A DNA stretch of 64,000 nucleotides from Roseibium aggregatum IAM 12614 (lineage in GTDB: Bacteria > Pseudomonadota > Alphaproteobacteria > Rhizobiales > Stappiaceae). A program made the position numbers and the translations under genes. Positions 54,319 to 63,092 of this stretch are shown here, piece after piece; position 1 is the first letter of the stretch, and every line of letters begins with the position of its first letter. The notes beneath the pieces were generated by a model. It had not been told where the DNA came from and searched no databases. It saw nothing but the letters and a program-made list of their open reading frames with translations. The DNA lies in assembly GCF_000168975.1 (NCBI RefSeq), contig NZ_AAUW01000005.1, forward strand, positions 186,001 through 250,000, given 5' to 3'.

Positions 54319-55314
54319 ATGAGCGCTGCGAAGAAAAAGAAACACAACACGGAAGAGTATCTGCGCATGTACACGCAGATGGTGCGTATCCGTGCCTTCG
54401 AGGACAACGCTAACCAGCTATACCTGTCGGCGAAGATGCCGGGCCTGACCCACATGTATTCCGGTCAGGAAGCGGTCGCCGTCGGCATCTGCGAAGCGCT
54501 GACGCCCGAAGACAAGATCACGTCGACGCACAGGGGGCACGGTCACTGTGTCGCCAAGGGCGCGCATTTCAAGGAAATGTTCTGCGAGCTTCTGGGCAAG
54601 GAAGAGGGCTATTGCCGGGGCAAGGGCGGGTCGATGCATATCGCCGACCAGGCCAACGGCAACCTGGGCGCCAACGCCATTGTCGGCGGTTCCATGGGAA
54701 TTGCCACCGGATCGGCACTCACCGCCAAGCGTCTGGGCACCGGGCACGTCACCGTGTGTTTCTTCGGAGATGGCGCGACGGCACAGGGGCTCTGGTACGA
54801 GGTCATGAACATGGCCGCGCTCTGGAAGCTCCCCGTCATCTATGCCTGCGAGAACAACGGCTACAGCGAATACACCAGGACCGAGGAAATCGCGGCCGGC
54901 TCGCTGACCGCCCGGGCGGAAGCCTTCGGCATCGAGAGCTTCAAGGTCGATGGCCAGGATGTGCTGGCAGTGAACAAGCTGGCGGGCGAACTCGCCGCCC
55001 GATGCCGCAAGGGCGAAGGCCCGTTCTTCCTTGAACTCGACACTTACCGCTACCACGGCCACCACGTCGGCGACATCAACCGCGATTATTACCGTGCGAA
55101 GGATGAAGAAACGGAGTGGAAGTCCGCGCGCGACCCGATCACCAACTTCGGCAAGTGGCTGATCGACCAGAAGATCATGACCGCCGACGAACTGGTGGCC
55201 ATCGACAATGAAATCGCCGCCGACGCCGAAGCCGCCGTCAAATATGCGCTCGACGCGAAATATCCGGATGTCCGGGAAGTGGACATGCATGTCTACGCGG
55301 ACACGGCCGCCTGA
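54319..55314 (+). CDS. Thiamine-diphosphate dehydrogenase E1 component, alpha subunit
   Basis: A 331-residue protein of the pyruvate/acetoin dehydrogenase E1-alpha family. TPP motif GDGATAQGLWYEVMNMAALW with the NN end in YACENNGYSEY; phosphorylation-loop like region RYHGHHVGD. Together with the beta subunit it decarboxylates a 2-oxo acid or cleaves acetoin and loads the acyl group onto lipoyl domains. Resembles AcoA more than housekeeping PdhA. Followed by the beta gene after 11 bp. Confidence 0.9.
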   Translation: MSAAKKKKHNTEEYLRMYTQMVRIRAFEDNANQLYLSAKMPGLTHMYSGQEAVAVGICEALTPEDKITSTHRGHGHCVAKGAHFKEMFCELLGKEEGYCRGKGGSMHIADQANGNLGANAIVGGSMGIATGSALTAKRLGTGHVTVCFFGDGATAQGLWYEVMNMAALWKLPVIYACENNGYSEYTRTEEIAAGSLTARAEAFGIESFKVDGQDVLAVNKLAGELAARCRKGEGPFFLELDTYRYHGHHVGDINRDYYRAKDEETEWKSARDPITNFGKWLIDQKIMTADELVAIDNEIAADAEAAVKYALDAKYPDVREVDMHVYADTAA

Positions 55315-55325
55315 GGAGAGACGCC

Positions 55326-56324
55326 ATGACACGTGAAATCACCCTGTCCAGGGCCGTCAACGAAGCCATCGCGGAAGAAATGCGCCGGGATCCGTCGATC
55401 ATTCTCCTGGGCGAAGACGTTGCCGAGGCCGGAACGCCGTTCAAGGTGCTGTCCGGCCTGGTGGAGGAGTTCGGAACGGACCGGATCATCGACACGCCGA
55501 TTTCCGAACCCGGCTTCATGGGCATTGCCGTTGGTGCGGCGATGACCGGATTGAGGCCGATCGTCGATCTGATGTTCGGCGACTTTCTCTATCTGGTCAT
55601 GGATCAGCTCTGCAACCAGGCGGCCAAGACCCACTATATGTCCGGCGGCAAGCTGAACGTGCCGCTGGTCCTGCGCACCAACATGGGCGCAACCCGCCGC
55701 TCCGCCGCCCAGCACAGCCAGTCGCTGCAGGCGCTGGTTGCCCACATTCCGGGGCTCAAGGTCGCCATGCCGTCTTCGGCTTACGAGGCCAAGGGCCTGA
55801 TGAAGACGGCAATCCGGGACAACAACCCGGTGGTCATCTTCGAAGACAAGCTGATGTACAACGACAAGGCGCCGGTGCCGGAGGAGGAATACCTGATCCC
55901 CTTCGGCCAGGCGCACATCAAGCGCGAGGGGCGGGACGTCACGCTGGTGGCGACATCCTCCATGGTGCAGGTCGCCGAGGCGGCGGCCGACACGCTGTCC
56001 CGGGAAGGCATCAGCGCGGAGATCATCGACCCGCGCACGATCGTGCCGCTGGATGAGGAAACCATCCTGCGCTCCGTCCGCAAGACGTCGCGCGCCATCG
56101 TCATCGACGAAGGCCACCAGAGCTACGGCGTGACGGCGGAAATCGCCGCGCGCATCAGCGAAAAGGCCTTCTATCATCTGGATGCGCCGGTCATCCGGAT
56201 GGGCGCCATGGACGTGCCGGTGCCGTTCTCGCCCGCCCTTGAAGACATAACCGTGCCGAATGCGGCCGGTGTTGCAGACAATGCGCGCAAGATCTGCCGC
56301 GGGGAGCTGATCCATGCCGCATGA
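55326..56324 (+). CDS. Thiamine-diphosphate dehydrogenase E1 component, beta subunit
   Basis: A 332-residue E1-beta protein: LGEDVAEAGTPFKVLSGL, the TPP glutamate in TPISEPGFMGIAVGAAMTGL (in part) and EGHQSYG. Pairs with the alpha subunit. Ends 11 bases inside the lipoyl-protein gene, so translation is coupled. Family certain; substrate (acetoin, pyruvate or other 2-oxo acid) unknown. Confidence 0.92.
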   Translation: MTREITLSRAVNEAIAEEMRRDPSIILLGEDVAEAGTPFKVLSGLVEEFGTDRIIDTPISEPGFMGIAVGAAMTGLRPIVDLMFGDFLYLVMDQLCNQAAKTHYMSGGKLNVPLVLRTNMGATRRSAAQHSQSLQALVAHIPGLKVAMPSSAYEAKGLMKTAIRDNNPVVIFEDKLMYNDKAPVPEEEYLIPFGQAHIKREGRDVTLVATSSMVQVAEAAADTLSREGISAEIIDPRTIVPLDEETILRSVRKTSRAIVIDEGHQSYGVTAEIAARISEKAFYHLDAPVIRMGAMDVPVPFSPALEDITVPNAAGVADNARKICRGELIHAA

Positions 56325-57672
56325 GGTGATCATGCCCGCGCTCGGCATGGCCCAGGACAGCGGCCAGTTGCTGGCCTGGCACAAGAAACCGGGAGAGGCG
56401 GTCGCCGCTGGCGATGTGCTTTTCGAGGTGGAAACCGACAAGGCCGCCATGGAAGTGGAGGCGCAGAAGGAAGGCTACCTGACCGACGTCTCCGCGGAGG
56501 CCGGCACCGACGTTCCGGTCGGCCAGGTGATCGCGATGATTTCCGAAACCCCGGAAGGATCTGGAAAGGCGAACCCGGCCCCATCGCCGGACAAGACCTC
56601 CGCAGCGGAACGGCCCGAACCAAACGGTTCGGAGGCTGGCGCAGATGCCGGGGGCGAAGACCTTCCCGACGGACATCAGGTCATCATGCCGACGCTCGGC
56701 ATGGCGCAGGACACGGGCCTTCTGGTTGCCTGGTGCAAACAGCCGGGCGAAGCCGTCGCGGCTGACGACATTCTCTTCGAAGTGGAAACGGACAAGAGCA
56801 CGGTTGAGGTCAATGCCGGCCGCGACGGTTTCGTGGCCGCGCTTCTGGCAGAAGCGGGAGAGGAAGTGCCCGTCGGCCAGGCGATCGCGGTGATATCGGC
56901 GCAAAAGCCGGACAAGCCGGTAACGCGCAAGGCGGGAGGTTCACCTGCGTCTCCTGCGGCCGGTGAAACACCACCGGAGCGGCAGGAAAAAACGGAAACC
57001 GCGAACACGCCTGCACCGTCTCCTGAAAAAGCGGTGGCGGCTAAGTCTGCGCACGGGGTGGCCGGAAGAGTTCTTGCGTCACCAAAAGCACGGCGGCTTG
57101 CGCTGGAGCAGGGGCTGGACCTGCAGCGTCTGGCCGATGCCGGCCATCCCCAGCCGTTCCACGTCAAGGATCTTGAGACCCTGAAGACCCTGCGCGCGGA
57201 AACGCCGGCGGCAAGTGCCACGGCGCAGCGCTTTGAAGTGCGGGCCGAGGTGAAGGGCACTGGCTTTGCGGAGTTTACGTCCTGGGCACGGGAAAACGCC
57301 GGACAGGGCGACGAGGCGGCCCTGCTGGCCGGGTTTGCGGCAGCGAGTTTGGGGAACCTTCCATCCAAAGTCCGCGTTGAAACAATGCGGCAGCCGAAAA
57401 CCTACTCCGCTTCTTCTCTCTGGCTCGGTCAGGTTGAGCCGGCAGACGACGAGTTGGAGGCGGATTTGGTGGTACGTGATTTGAGAGCCAGCCGCATTTC
57501 GTCCGTTCAGCTAGATGCAGACAGGTGTCCCGTCATCAGTATCCTGCGGAACGGTGAGGACCTCACTATGGTGCTGGAGTGGACCGGTGACCGGTTGACT
57601 GCGCCTCAGGCGATTGACCTGCTTTCCAATTTCGCGGGCCGGATGGAGCAACCGCTTCGCCACCTGCTTTGA
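56314..57672 (+). CDS. Di-lipoyl carrier protein with E3/E1-binding motif and degenerate acyltransferase end
   Basis: A 452-residue E2-like protein. Two lipoyl domains carry lipoylation sites K43 (ETDKAAMEV) and K161 (ETDKSTVEV), joined by Pro/Ala/Glu linkers. A peripheral-subunit-binding motif is at ~252-290 (ASPKARRLALEQGLDLQRLA). The C-terminal ~140 residues look like a shrunken acyltransferase domain without the HxxxD/NG active site. The catalytic E2 is instead a separate gene at 59129. So this acts as the swinging-arm scaffold. Spacing (GTP: stop of E1-beta inside it) shows one operon. Confidence 0.82.
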   Translation: MPHEVIMPALGMAQDSGQLLAWHKKPGEAVAAGDVLFEVETDKAAMEVEAQKEGYLTDVSAEAGTDVPVGQVIAMISETPEGSGKANPAPSPDKTSAAERPEPNGSEAGADAGGEDLPDGHQVIMPTLGMAQDTGLLVAWCKQPGEAVAADDILFEVETDKSTVEVNAGRDGFVAALLAEAGEEVPVGQAIAVISAQKPDKPVTRKAGGSPASPAAGETPPERQEKTETANTPAPSPEKAVAAKSAHGVAGRVLASPKARRLALEQGLDLQRLADAGHPQPFHVKDLETLKTLRAETPAASATAQRFEVRAEVKGTGFAEFTSWARENAGQGDEAALLAGFAAASLGNLPSKVRVETMRQPKTYSASSLWLGQVEPADDELEADLVVRDLRASRISSVQLDADRCPVISILRNGEDLTMVLEWTGDRLTAPQAIDLLSNFAGRMEQPLRHLL

Positions 57673-57688
57673 ACCCATGGGGACCATT

Positions 57689-59119
57689 ATGGACCATACC
57701 GATCTTTACATTAACGGCACCTGGTGCGCGGGAGCGAGCGGCGAACGGTTCGACGTTCTGAACCCGGCAACCGAAGAGGTGCTTGCTTCTGTCGCCTCCG
57801 CAGACATCAAGGATGCGGATGCCGCGCTGGATGCCGCGGAAGCAGCGATGGCAAAATGGGCCGCCAAAACGCCGCGCGAACGCTCGGAAGTGCTGCGCAA
57901 GGCCTGGGAGCTGATGACGGCGCGGCTGGAAGATTTCGCCCGCATGATCACGCTGGAAAACGGCAAGGCGCGCAGCGATGCCATGGGCGAGGCGACCTAT
58001 GCCGCCGAATTCTTCCGCTGGTTTGCTGAAGAAGCCGTGCGCGCCGACGGCCTCATCACTCATGCGCCGGCTTCCGGCGCGCGCATCATCGTGCAGCACA
58101 AGCCTGCCGGTCTCGCGGTTCTGGTCACGCCCTGGAACTATCCGGCGGCCATGGGCACCCGCAAGATCGCCCCGGCTCTGGCTGCGGGCTGCGGGGTTAT
58201 CATCAAACCAGCCTCCGAAACGCCGCTGACCATGCTGGCGCTCATGCCCTTGCTGGAAGAAGCCGGCGTTCCGGCAGGCCTCGTCAATGTGTTGCCTTCC
58301 AAGCGCACCGGCGCGCTTGTCGGCCATATGCTGCACGACCCGCGCGTGCGCGTCGTCTCCTTCACCGGCTCCACGGCGGTTGGCCGCAAGCTGCTGCATT
58401 CGGCGGCAGATCAGGTGCTCAAACCGGCGATGGAACTTGGCGGCAATGCGCCGCTGATCGTCTTTGATGATGCCGACCTTGATGAGGCGGTGCAGGGCAC
58501 CATGCTGGCCAAGATGCGCAACCTTGGCGAAGCCTGCACAGCTGCCAACCGCATCTATGTGCATGAAGCCGTTGCCGAGGACTTCACCCGCCGTCTTGTC
58601 GACGCCATGAAAAAACTGAAGGTCGGCGACGGATCAGACCCGGACGTGGATGTCGGCCCGCTGGTCAATGCGGAAACCCGCGACAAGGTCGCGGACTTCG
58701 TTCGCGATGCCGTTGAAAAGGGTGCGAAGATCGAGGTTGGTGGCGACCTGCCGGGCGGAAAGGGCTTTTATTATCCGCCGACGGTGCTCTCGGGCGTGCC
58801 CGAGACGGCCGACTGCGTCCACGACGAGATTTTCGGACCCGTCGCAGCCCTCCAGACCTTCACCGATCAGGACGACGTGATCCGCAGGGCCAACGACACG
58901 GAATACGGTCTGGTTGCCTATGTCTTCACAAAGGACATGAAACGCGGCCTGCAGGTCTGCGAAAAGCTGGACTATGGCATGGTCGGCTTCAACCGCGGTC
59001 TCGTTTCCGATCCGGCTGCCCCCTTCGGCGGCACCAAGCAGTCCGGCCTCGGCCGTGAAGGCGGCCATGAAGGCATGCTGGAGTTCATGGAAACCCAGTA
59101 TATTTCGGCAAGCTGGTAG
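57689..59119 (+). CDS. NAD(P)-dependent aldehyde dehydrogenase (succinate-semialdehyde dehydrogenase-like)
   Basis: A 476-residue aldehyde dehydrogenase: VTPWNYPAAMG, FTGSTAVGRKL, catalytic Glu in MELGGNAPL, catalytic Cys in LGEACTAANR, and EIFGPVAALQTF. Closest in style to GabD. It oxidises an aldehyde to an acid, perhaps the semialdehyde made earlier in this pathway. ATG 57689 is preceded by GGGGA; in-frame ATG 57677 is an alternative. Inserted between the two E2 genes. Confidence 0.9.
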   Translation: MDHTDLYINGTWCAGASGERFDVLNPATEEVLASVASADIKDADAALDAAEAAMAKWAAKTPRERSEVLRKAWELMTARLEDFARMITLENGKARSDAMGEATYAAEFFRWFAEEAVRADGLITHAPASGARIIVQHKPAGLAVLVTPWNYPAAMGTRKIAPALAAGCGVIIKPASETPLTMLALMPLLEEAGVPAGLVNVLPSKRTGALVGHMLHDPRVRVVSFTGSTAVGRKLLHSAADQVLKPAMELGGNAPLIVFDDADLDEAVQGTMLAKMRNLGEACTAANRIYVHEAVAEDFTRRLVDAMKKLKVGDGSDPDVDVGPLVNAETRDKVADFVRDAVEKGAKIEVGGDLPGGKGFYYPPTVLSGVPETADCVHDEIFGPVAALQTFTDQDDVIRRANDTEYGLVAYVFTKDMKRGLQVCEKLDYGMVGFNRGLVSDPAAPFGGTKQSGLGREGGHEGMLEFMETQYISASW

Positions 59120-59128
59120 GAGGTGGAG

Positions 59129-60034
59129 ATGTCCGACGTGATCGCACCGCCTTCAGTCAGGGCGCTGGCCCGGCAGAAGGGCATAGACATTGAGAAACTT
59201 GCCCGGGAGATTGGCCGCACGTCCATCGCCCGCGAGGATGTGGAAGGCGAGGGAGGCACCTCGGTGCCCCCCTCCGCCGGGGGCTCTGCCGCGCAATCGG
59301 GCGACAGTTCCTACTGGGACGTCGACCACGCGCTCTATGGCCCGGTCACCGAAGAGCCCGTCTCACGGTTTGCGCAGGTCGCCGCGCAGAACATGGCCGC
59401 CGCCCACAGGCTCATTCCTGCCGTCACTCATCACGACCGCGCGGAGATGACCGCCATCGAAGCCCTGCGCAAGCAATTGCGGACGGAAGCCGGCGAGCGC
59501 GGCGTGAAGCTGACGGCGCTGGCCTTCCATGCCAAGGCCCTGTCGAAGGCCTTGCGGGAGTTCCCGAAGTTCAACGCCTCTCTCAGTTCTGACGGCAAGA
59601 CGCTGTTCCTGAAGGACTACGTGCACCTTGGCGTTGCGGTCGACACCGCCCACGGCCTGATGGTGCCCGTTATCCGGGACGTTGACCGGAAAGGCCTCTG
59701 GCAGATCGCGGCGGAAATCGCCGATCTCGCCTCAAGAGCACTAGAGCGCAAGGTGCGCCCGGACGAAATGGGCGGTGCGTCCATGACCATCACCAACCTC
59801 GGCGGCATCGGCGGCACCGCCTTCACCCCCATCGTCAACCCACCCGAAGTCGCCATTCTCGGCATCACCCGCACCGAATTGGCCCCCGTCTGGGACGGCG
59901 AGACGTTCCAGCCCGTCCAGATGGTGCCCCTCGACCTCAGCTACGACCACAGGGTGATCAACGGCGCCGACGCGGCCCGGTTCCTGAGTTATTATGCGGG
60001 GTTGCTGAGGGAACCCCGGCGGATGATGATGTGA
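59129..60034 (+). CDS. Lipoyl-free dihydrolipoamide acyltransferase (E2 catalytic component)
   Basis: A 301-residue protein with a subunit-binding motif (about residues 8-38, PSVRALARQKGIDIEKLARE) and a full 2-oxoacid dehydrogenase acyltransferase domain (active site DHRVINGADAARF; the Asn in place of Asp also occurs in Azotobacter E2p). It has no lipoyl domain, so it must use the lipoyl arms of the 56314-57672 product. ATG 59129 follows AGGAGG. Last gene of the rightward operon; no E3 gene is present, so E3 is borrowed from elsewhere. Confidence 0.88.
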   Translation: MSDVIAPPSVRALARQKGIDIEKLAREIGRTSIAREDVEGEGGTSVPPSAGGSAAQSGDSSYWDVDHALYGPVTEEPVSRFAQVAAQNMAAAHRLIPAVTHHDRAEMTAIEALRKQLRTEAGERGVKLTALAFHAKALSKALREFPKFNASLSSDGKTLFLKDYVHLGVAVDTAHGLMVPVIRDVDRKGLWQIAAEIADLASRALERKVRPDEMGGASMTITNLGGIGGTAFTPIVNPPEVAILGITRTELAPVWDGETFQPVQMVPLDLSYDHRVINGADAARFLSYYAGLLREPRRMMM

Positions 60035-60136
60035 GGGGGAGATCTCGTCAGAGATTCCAAGGAAGGGTCTTCCAACAGGCAAAGCCCGAGGGCGGGCCTG
60101 GTGCCCTGGATATTCAAAAACGCAGGTTAGGAAGAA

Positions 60137-60226
60137 TGGCGGAGAGAGAGGGATTCGAACCCTCGGTACGGTTACCCGCACAACGGTTTTCGAGACCGTC
60201 CCGTTCAACCACTCCGGCACCTCTCC
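60137..60226 (-). tRNA. tRNA-Ser (anticodon CGA)
   Basis: On the leftward strand a 90-base class II tRNA with encoded CCA. The acceptor stem starts GGAGAGG; the anticodon arm is ACGGT-CTCGAAA-ACCGT with anticodon CGA (reads UCG); a long variable arm and the TTCGAATC T-loop follow. Confidence 0.95.
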
Positions 60227-60617
60227 GCGGTACTTGCGATAAACGGGTCTCAAGTGGCGCGGAACATAGACACACTCTGCGCGCCCTGCAAGCCCGGAAA
60301 TGAGTTCTTTTTTCAGTTTGTGGATTGGGGCAGTTTTCGCCCGGTTTGTCTGGGTTGGGGGCGTGGATTGACCGCCTGTGGACCTGGTTGGGTGGTTTGA
60401 AATGCTGCCTGGAAGAGCCTTCGGGAAAGGGCAGGGGAGAGCGCCGGGGAGATTCGCATTGACCTGATGCGAGCCTGCGCCGATAACGGCCCGTAACGCT
60501 GATTGGCGTTTCCCTGTTTGCGGTCATGGCGATGAATGCCAGAGAGCTTGCTGCGAATGCGCGGGCGCAAGGGAGATGGAAACAAGCGGTTTTGCGGCAG
60601 AAAGGCCAGATTTCCGT

Positions 60618-60645
60618 TTGACAACGGATGCGGGCCGACTATATT
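60618..60645 (+). promoter_or_regulatory. Sigma-70 type promoter of rplU-rpmA
   Basis: TTGACA (60618-60623), 16 bases, then TATATT (60640-60645). A start near 60652 gives a leader of about 210 bases. Confidence 0.8.
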
Positions 60646-60652
60646 GCGCGAG

Positions 60653-60676
60653 CTCGAAAAGGTTCGCTTTTTCGAG
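60653..60676 (+). other. Hairpin at the 5' end of the rplU leader
   Basis: CTCGAAAA and TTTTCGAG form an 8-bp stem with an 8-base loop right at the predicted start of transcription. It may stabilise the message or take part in autogenous control of L21/L27. Confidence 0.5.
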
Positions 60677-60861
60677 TTCTGTTTGTCGTTCAAGGCCTGC
60701 CGGGCTTTCAAAGCTTCACGCTCAACCCGACACAAAGACTTGTCAGCCAGGATTCAAGACCTGGAGAGACAGGCGCCTCGGTTCGACCTGAAAAGCAGCC
60801 GGTTCGTTGGTGTAACAACCCGTTCCGGTGTGTCAAAAACGAAAAGAAGGACGTGCGAGAC

Positions 60862-61461
60862 ATGTTCGCAGTGATCAAGACGGGTGGCAAGCAGTACACT
60901 GTTGCCGCCGATGACCTCCTGAAGGTCGAAAAGCTCGAAGCCGAAGCCGGCAGCACCATCACCTTTGAAGAGGTTCTGATGGTCGGCAATGGCACCGACA
61001 CCACCGTTGGCGCTCCGCTTGTGGAAGGCGCTTCCGTGGTTGCTGAAGTGGTCGAACAGGGCCGTAACCGCAAGGTTATCATTTTCAAGAAGCGCCGGCG
61101 TCAGAATTCCCGCCGCCGCAACGGCCATCGTCAGGCGTTCACCCTTGTCAAGGTGACCGACATCCTGACCGGTGGTGCAAAGCCAGCCGAGAAGGCAGCG
61201 CCGAAGAAGGCTGCGCCGAAGGCTGAAGAAACCGCTGAAGCCGCACCGGCTGCAGCAGAAGGCGGCGATGACCTGAAGAAGCTGGACGGCGCTGGTCCGG
61301 CTGCTGTGAAGAAACTGAACGAGGCAGGTATCACCACCTTCGCTCAGATCGCAGCCATGTCCGCTGACGATGTCGCGCGCGTTGAAGAAGAAACTGGCCT
61401 GAAGGGCAAGTTCGAACGCGGTAATTGGGTTGAGCAGGCCAAGGAACTGGCAGGCAACTAA
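60862..61461 (+). CDS. rplU: Ribosomal protein L21 with C-terminal helix-hairpin-helix extension
   Basis: A 199-residue protein. The first ~103 residues are canonical L21 ([20 protein letters not shown], in part; [16 protein letters not shown]). Next is an Ala/Lys/Glu-rich linker, then a ~60-residue helix-hairpin-helix-like domain ([29 protein letters not shown]). This extension occurs in other Hyphomicrobiales L21 proteins; its role is unknown. ATG 60862 is fixed by L21 homology. Confidence 0.95.
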   Translation: MFAVIKTGGKQYTVAADDLLKVEKLEAEAGSTITFEEVLMVGNGTDTTVGAPLVEGASVVAEVVEQGRNRKVIIFKKRRRQNSRRRNGHRQAFTLVKVTDILTGGAKPAEKAAPKKAAPKAEETAEAAPAAAEGGDDLKKLDGAGPAAVKKLNEAGITTFAQIAAMSADDVARVEEETGLKGKFERGNWVEQAKELAGN

Positions 61462-61511
61462 GCCGCCGCTCCCGAACCTAAAAAGTATTCGAAGAACGAG
61501 GAGTTCTAACG

Positions 61512-61781
61512 ATGGCACATAAAAAGGCAGGCGGCTCGTCCCGCAACGGCCGCGACTCAGCTGGCCGCCGTCTCGGCATCAAGAAATTCGGCGGGGAAGC
61601 TGTGATTCCCGGCAACATCATCGCGCGTCAGCGCGGCACTACCTGGCATCCGGGCACCGGCGTTGGTATGGGCAAGGACCATACCATCTTCGCGACCGTG
61701 GAAGGCAAGGTAGAGTTCCAGGCGAAAGCCAACAAGCGAACCTACATTAACGTGCTCCCGGTAGCGGAAGCAGCGGAGTAA
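61512..61781 (+). CDS. rpmA: Ribosomal protein L27
   Basis: An 89-residue L27, starting [20 protein letters not shown], with the conserved [15 protein letters not shown]. Its N-terminus reaches the peptidyl transferase centre. It lies 50 bp after rplU with its own ribosome-binding site, as usual. Confidence 0.97.
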   Translation: MAHKKAGGSSRNGRDSAGRRLGIKKFGGEAVIPGNIIARQRGTTWHPGTGVGMGKDHTIFATVEGKVEFQAKANKRTYINVLPVAEAAE

Positions 61782-61920
61782 AGCCGACGTGAAGTTTCGA
61801 AACGCCGGCGTCCCGTAAGACCCCGGCAATTCGAGACAGGCCAAGTTTCCGGCCAGTCAGAGATCCAAGGGGGAGATGGGGCGCCATCTCTCCCTTGACT
61901 TGTTTTGGCTGGAGGAAAAG

Positions 61921-62526
61921 ATGGTTGTTGAAAGTGACGGATTATTAGACGAAAGCAGTCTGGCTGCGGCCCCATTGCCGCAGGAAGCGGTTCGTGTGCG
62001 GCTCGACAAGCCGCGTATGGACGATTTGGCCGATATGGTGTTTCTGGCCAACAACAAGAAAGTGGCGGCAAATCTTTCCACCATGCCGCATCCCTTCACA
62101 CTGGAGGATGCCCGGTCGCTGGTCGCCAAGTCCGCGCTCAACCAGCTCCATTCCGCAACCTTTGCCATTCGTCTGAAAATCACCGGCCGGCTGATCGGTA
62201 TCACGCGCTATGCCAACGTCGAGCCCGAGGGCCCGGTGCATGTGGGCTATTGGCTGGGGGAACCCTTCTGGGGCCAGGGTCTGGCAACCGAAGCGGTCCA
62301 CGCGCTGGTCGACCATGCCTTCACCTATCACGACATCGCAGAGTTGCAGGGGTCGTGCAGGGTTACCAACCCGGCATCGCGCCGGGTGCTCGTCAAATCC
62401 GGATTTCAGTATCGCGACCAGGCCATGATCCGCTCCATCGGGGCGGGTGGCTCGGTGCCCATCGAGCGCTATACGCTGGAACGGGCTGTCTGGAAGTCGT
62501 TGAAAAGATGGGGGCAGGGACGATGA
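61921..62526 (+). CDS. GNAT-family N-acetyltransferase 1 (RimJ/RimL-like)
   Basis: A 201-residue acetyltransferase of the RimJ/L group: VRVRLDKPRMDDL, HVGYWLGEPFWGQGLATEA (acetyl-CoA motif GQGLAT) and RVTNPASRRVL. The ATG at 61921 follows GGAGG; an in-frame ATG at 61876 lacks one. Overlaps the next gene (ATGA). Confidence 0.85.
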   Translation: MVVESDGLLDESSLAAAPLPQEAVRVRLDKPRMDDLADMVFLANNKKVAANLSTMPHPFTLEDARSLVAKSALNQLHSATFAIRLKITGRLIGITRYANVEPEGPVHVGYWLGEPFWGQGLATEAVHALVDHAFTYHDIAELQGSCRVTNPASRRVLVKSGFQYRDQAMIRSIGAGGSVPIERYTLERAVWKSLKRWGQGR

Positions 62527-63091
62527 GCATATTGCCGGAACTGAAAACAAGACGCCTGATCCTGCGGCCGATCGAAATGTCGGACGCCGAAGCCATGGTT
62601 GCGCTGGCGGGCAAGGATTTCGAAGTCGCCCGCTGGATGACGTCGTTCACCTGGCCGTATGAGGACGGGGCTGCGGAAGCCTTTCTGAAGACCGTCGTCG
62701 GCAAGGATCCGTTCCAAACCGAAGCGCTGTTCGCCATCACGCTCGGCGGGGTGTTCATCGGCGTGGTCGCCATCGAGCCTCCGGGCGATCTGGACGATCT
62801 CCCGAACCTGCCGACACTCGGCTACTGGCTCGGCCGCGCCTTCCAGGGCCATGGCTATGCCAGCGAGGCGGTCGAGGCTGCGCTCGGCTGGGCGTTTGAG
62901 GCCTTTGAGACGGACGCCATCGCCGCGCGCGCCTTCGAGGACAACTTCCGCTCTCGCGGCCTGTTGCGGAAAATGGGTTTCAAGCCCTATTCCATGACGG
63001 AACGCTTCTCCAAGGCGCTGGACCGCAGGGTTTCCAACCTCATCGTGCGCCTGGCGCGAGCCGATTTCGACGCACGCAAGGAAGCGGCCTG

Positions 63092-63092
<1 letters not shown>
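62523..63092 (+). CDS. GNAT-family N-acetyltransferase 2 (RimJ/RimL-like)
   Basis: A 189-residue paralog: LKTRRLILRPIEMSD, LGYWLGRAFQGHGYASEAVEA (in part; GHGYAS acetyl-CoA loop), EDNFRSRGLLRKMGF. Its ATG overlaps the previous stop, and its stop shares one base with the next ATG. Confidence 0.87.

Larger units (their letters stand above)
60227..60861. other. Region upstream of rplU: promoter and leader, no gene
   Basis: 635 bp without a convincing gene. The distal part (60227-60610) shows no feature I can name. The proximal part has the rplU promoter (60618-60645) and a ~210-base transcribed leader with a hairpin near its 5' end. A leftward 140-codon open frame here has biased Arg/Pro composition and is rejected. 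Confidence 0.6.

Noticed and set aside
54319..60034. Housekeeping pyruvate dehydrogenase
   Set aside because: No E3 gene, split E2, and an aldehyde dehydrogenase inside the operon; a catabolic acetoin/2-oxo acid type is more likely.
60313..60735. Leftward 140-codon frame in the rplU leader region
   Set aside because: Arg/Pro/Ser-biased, no ribosome-binding site, covers the rplU promoter.
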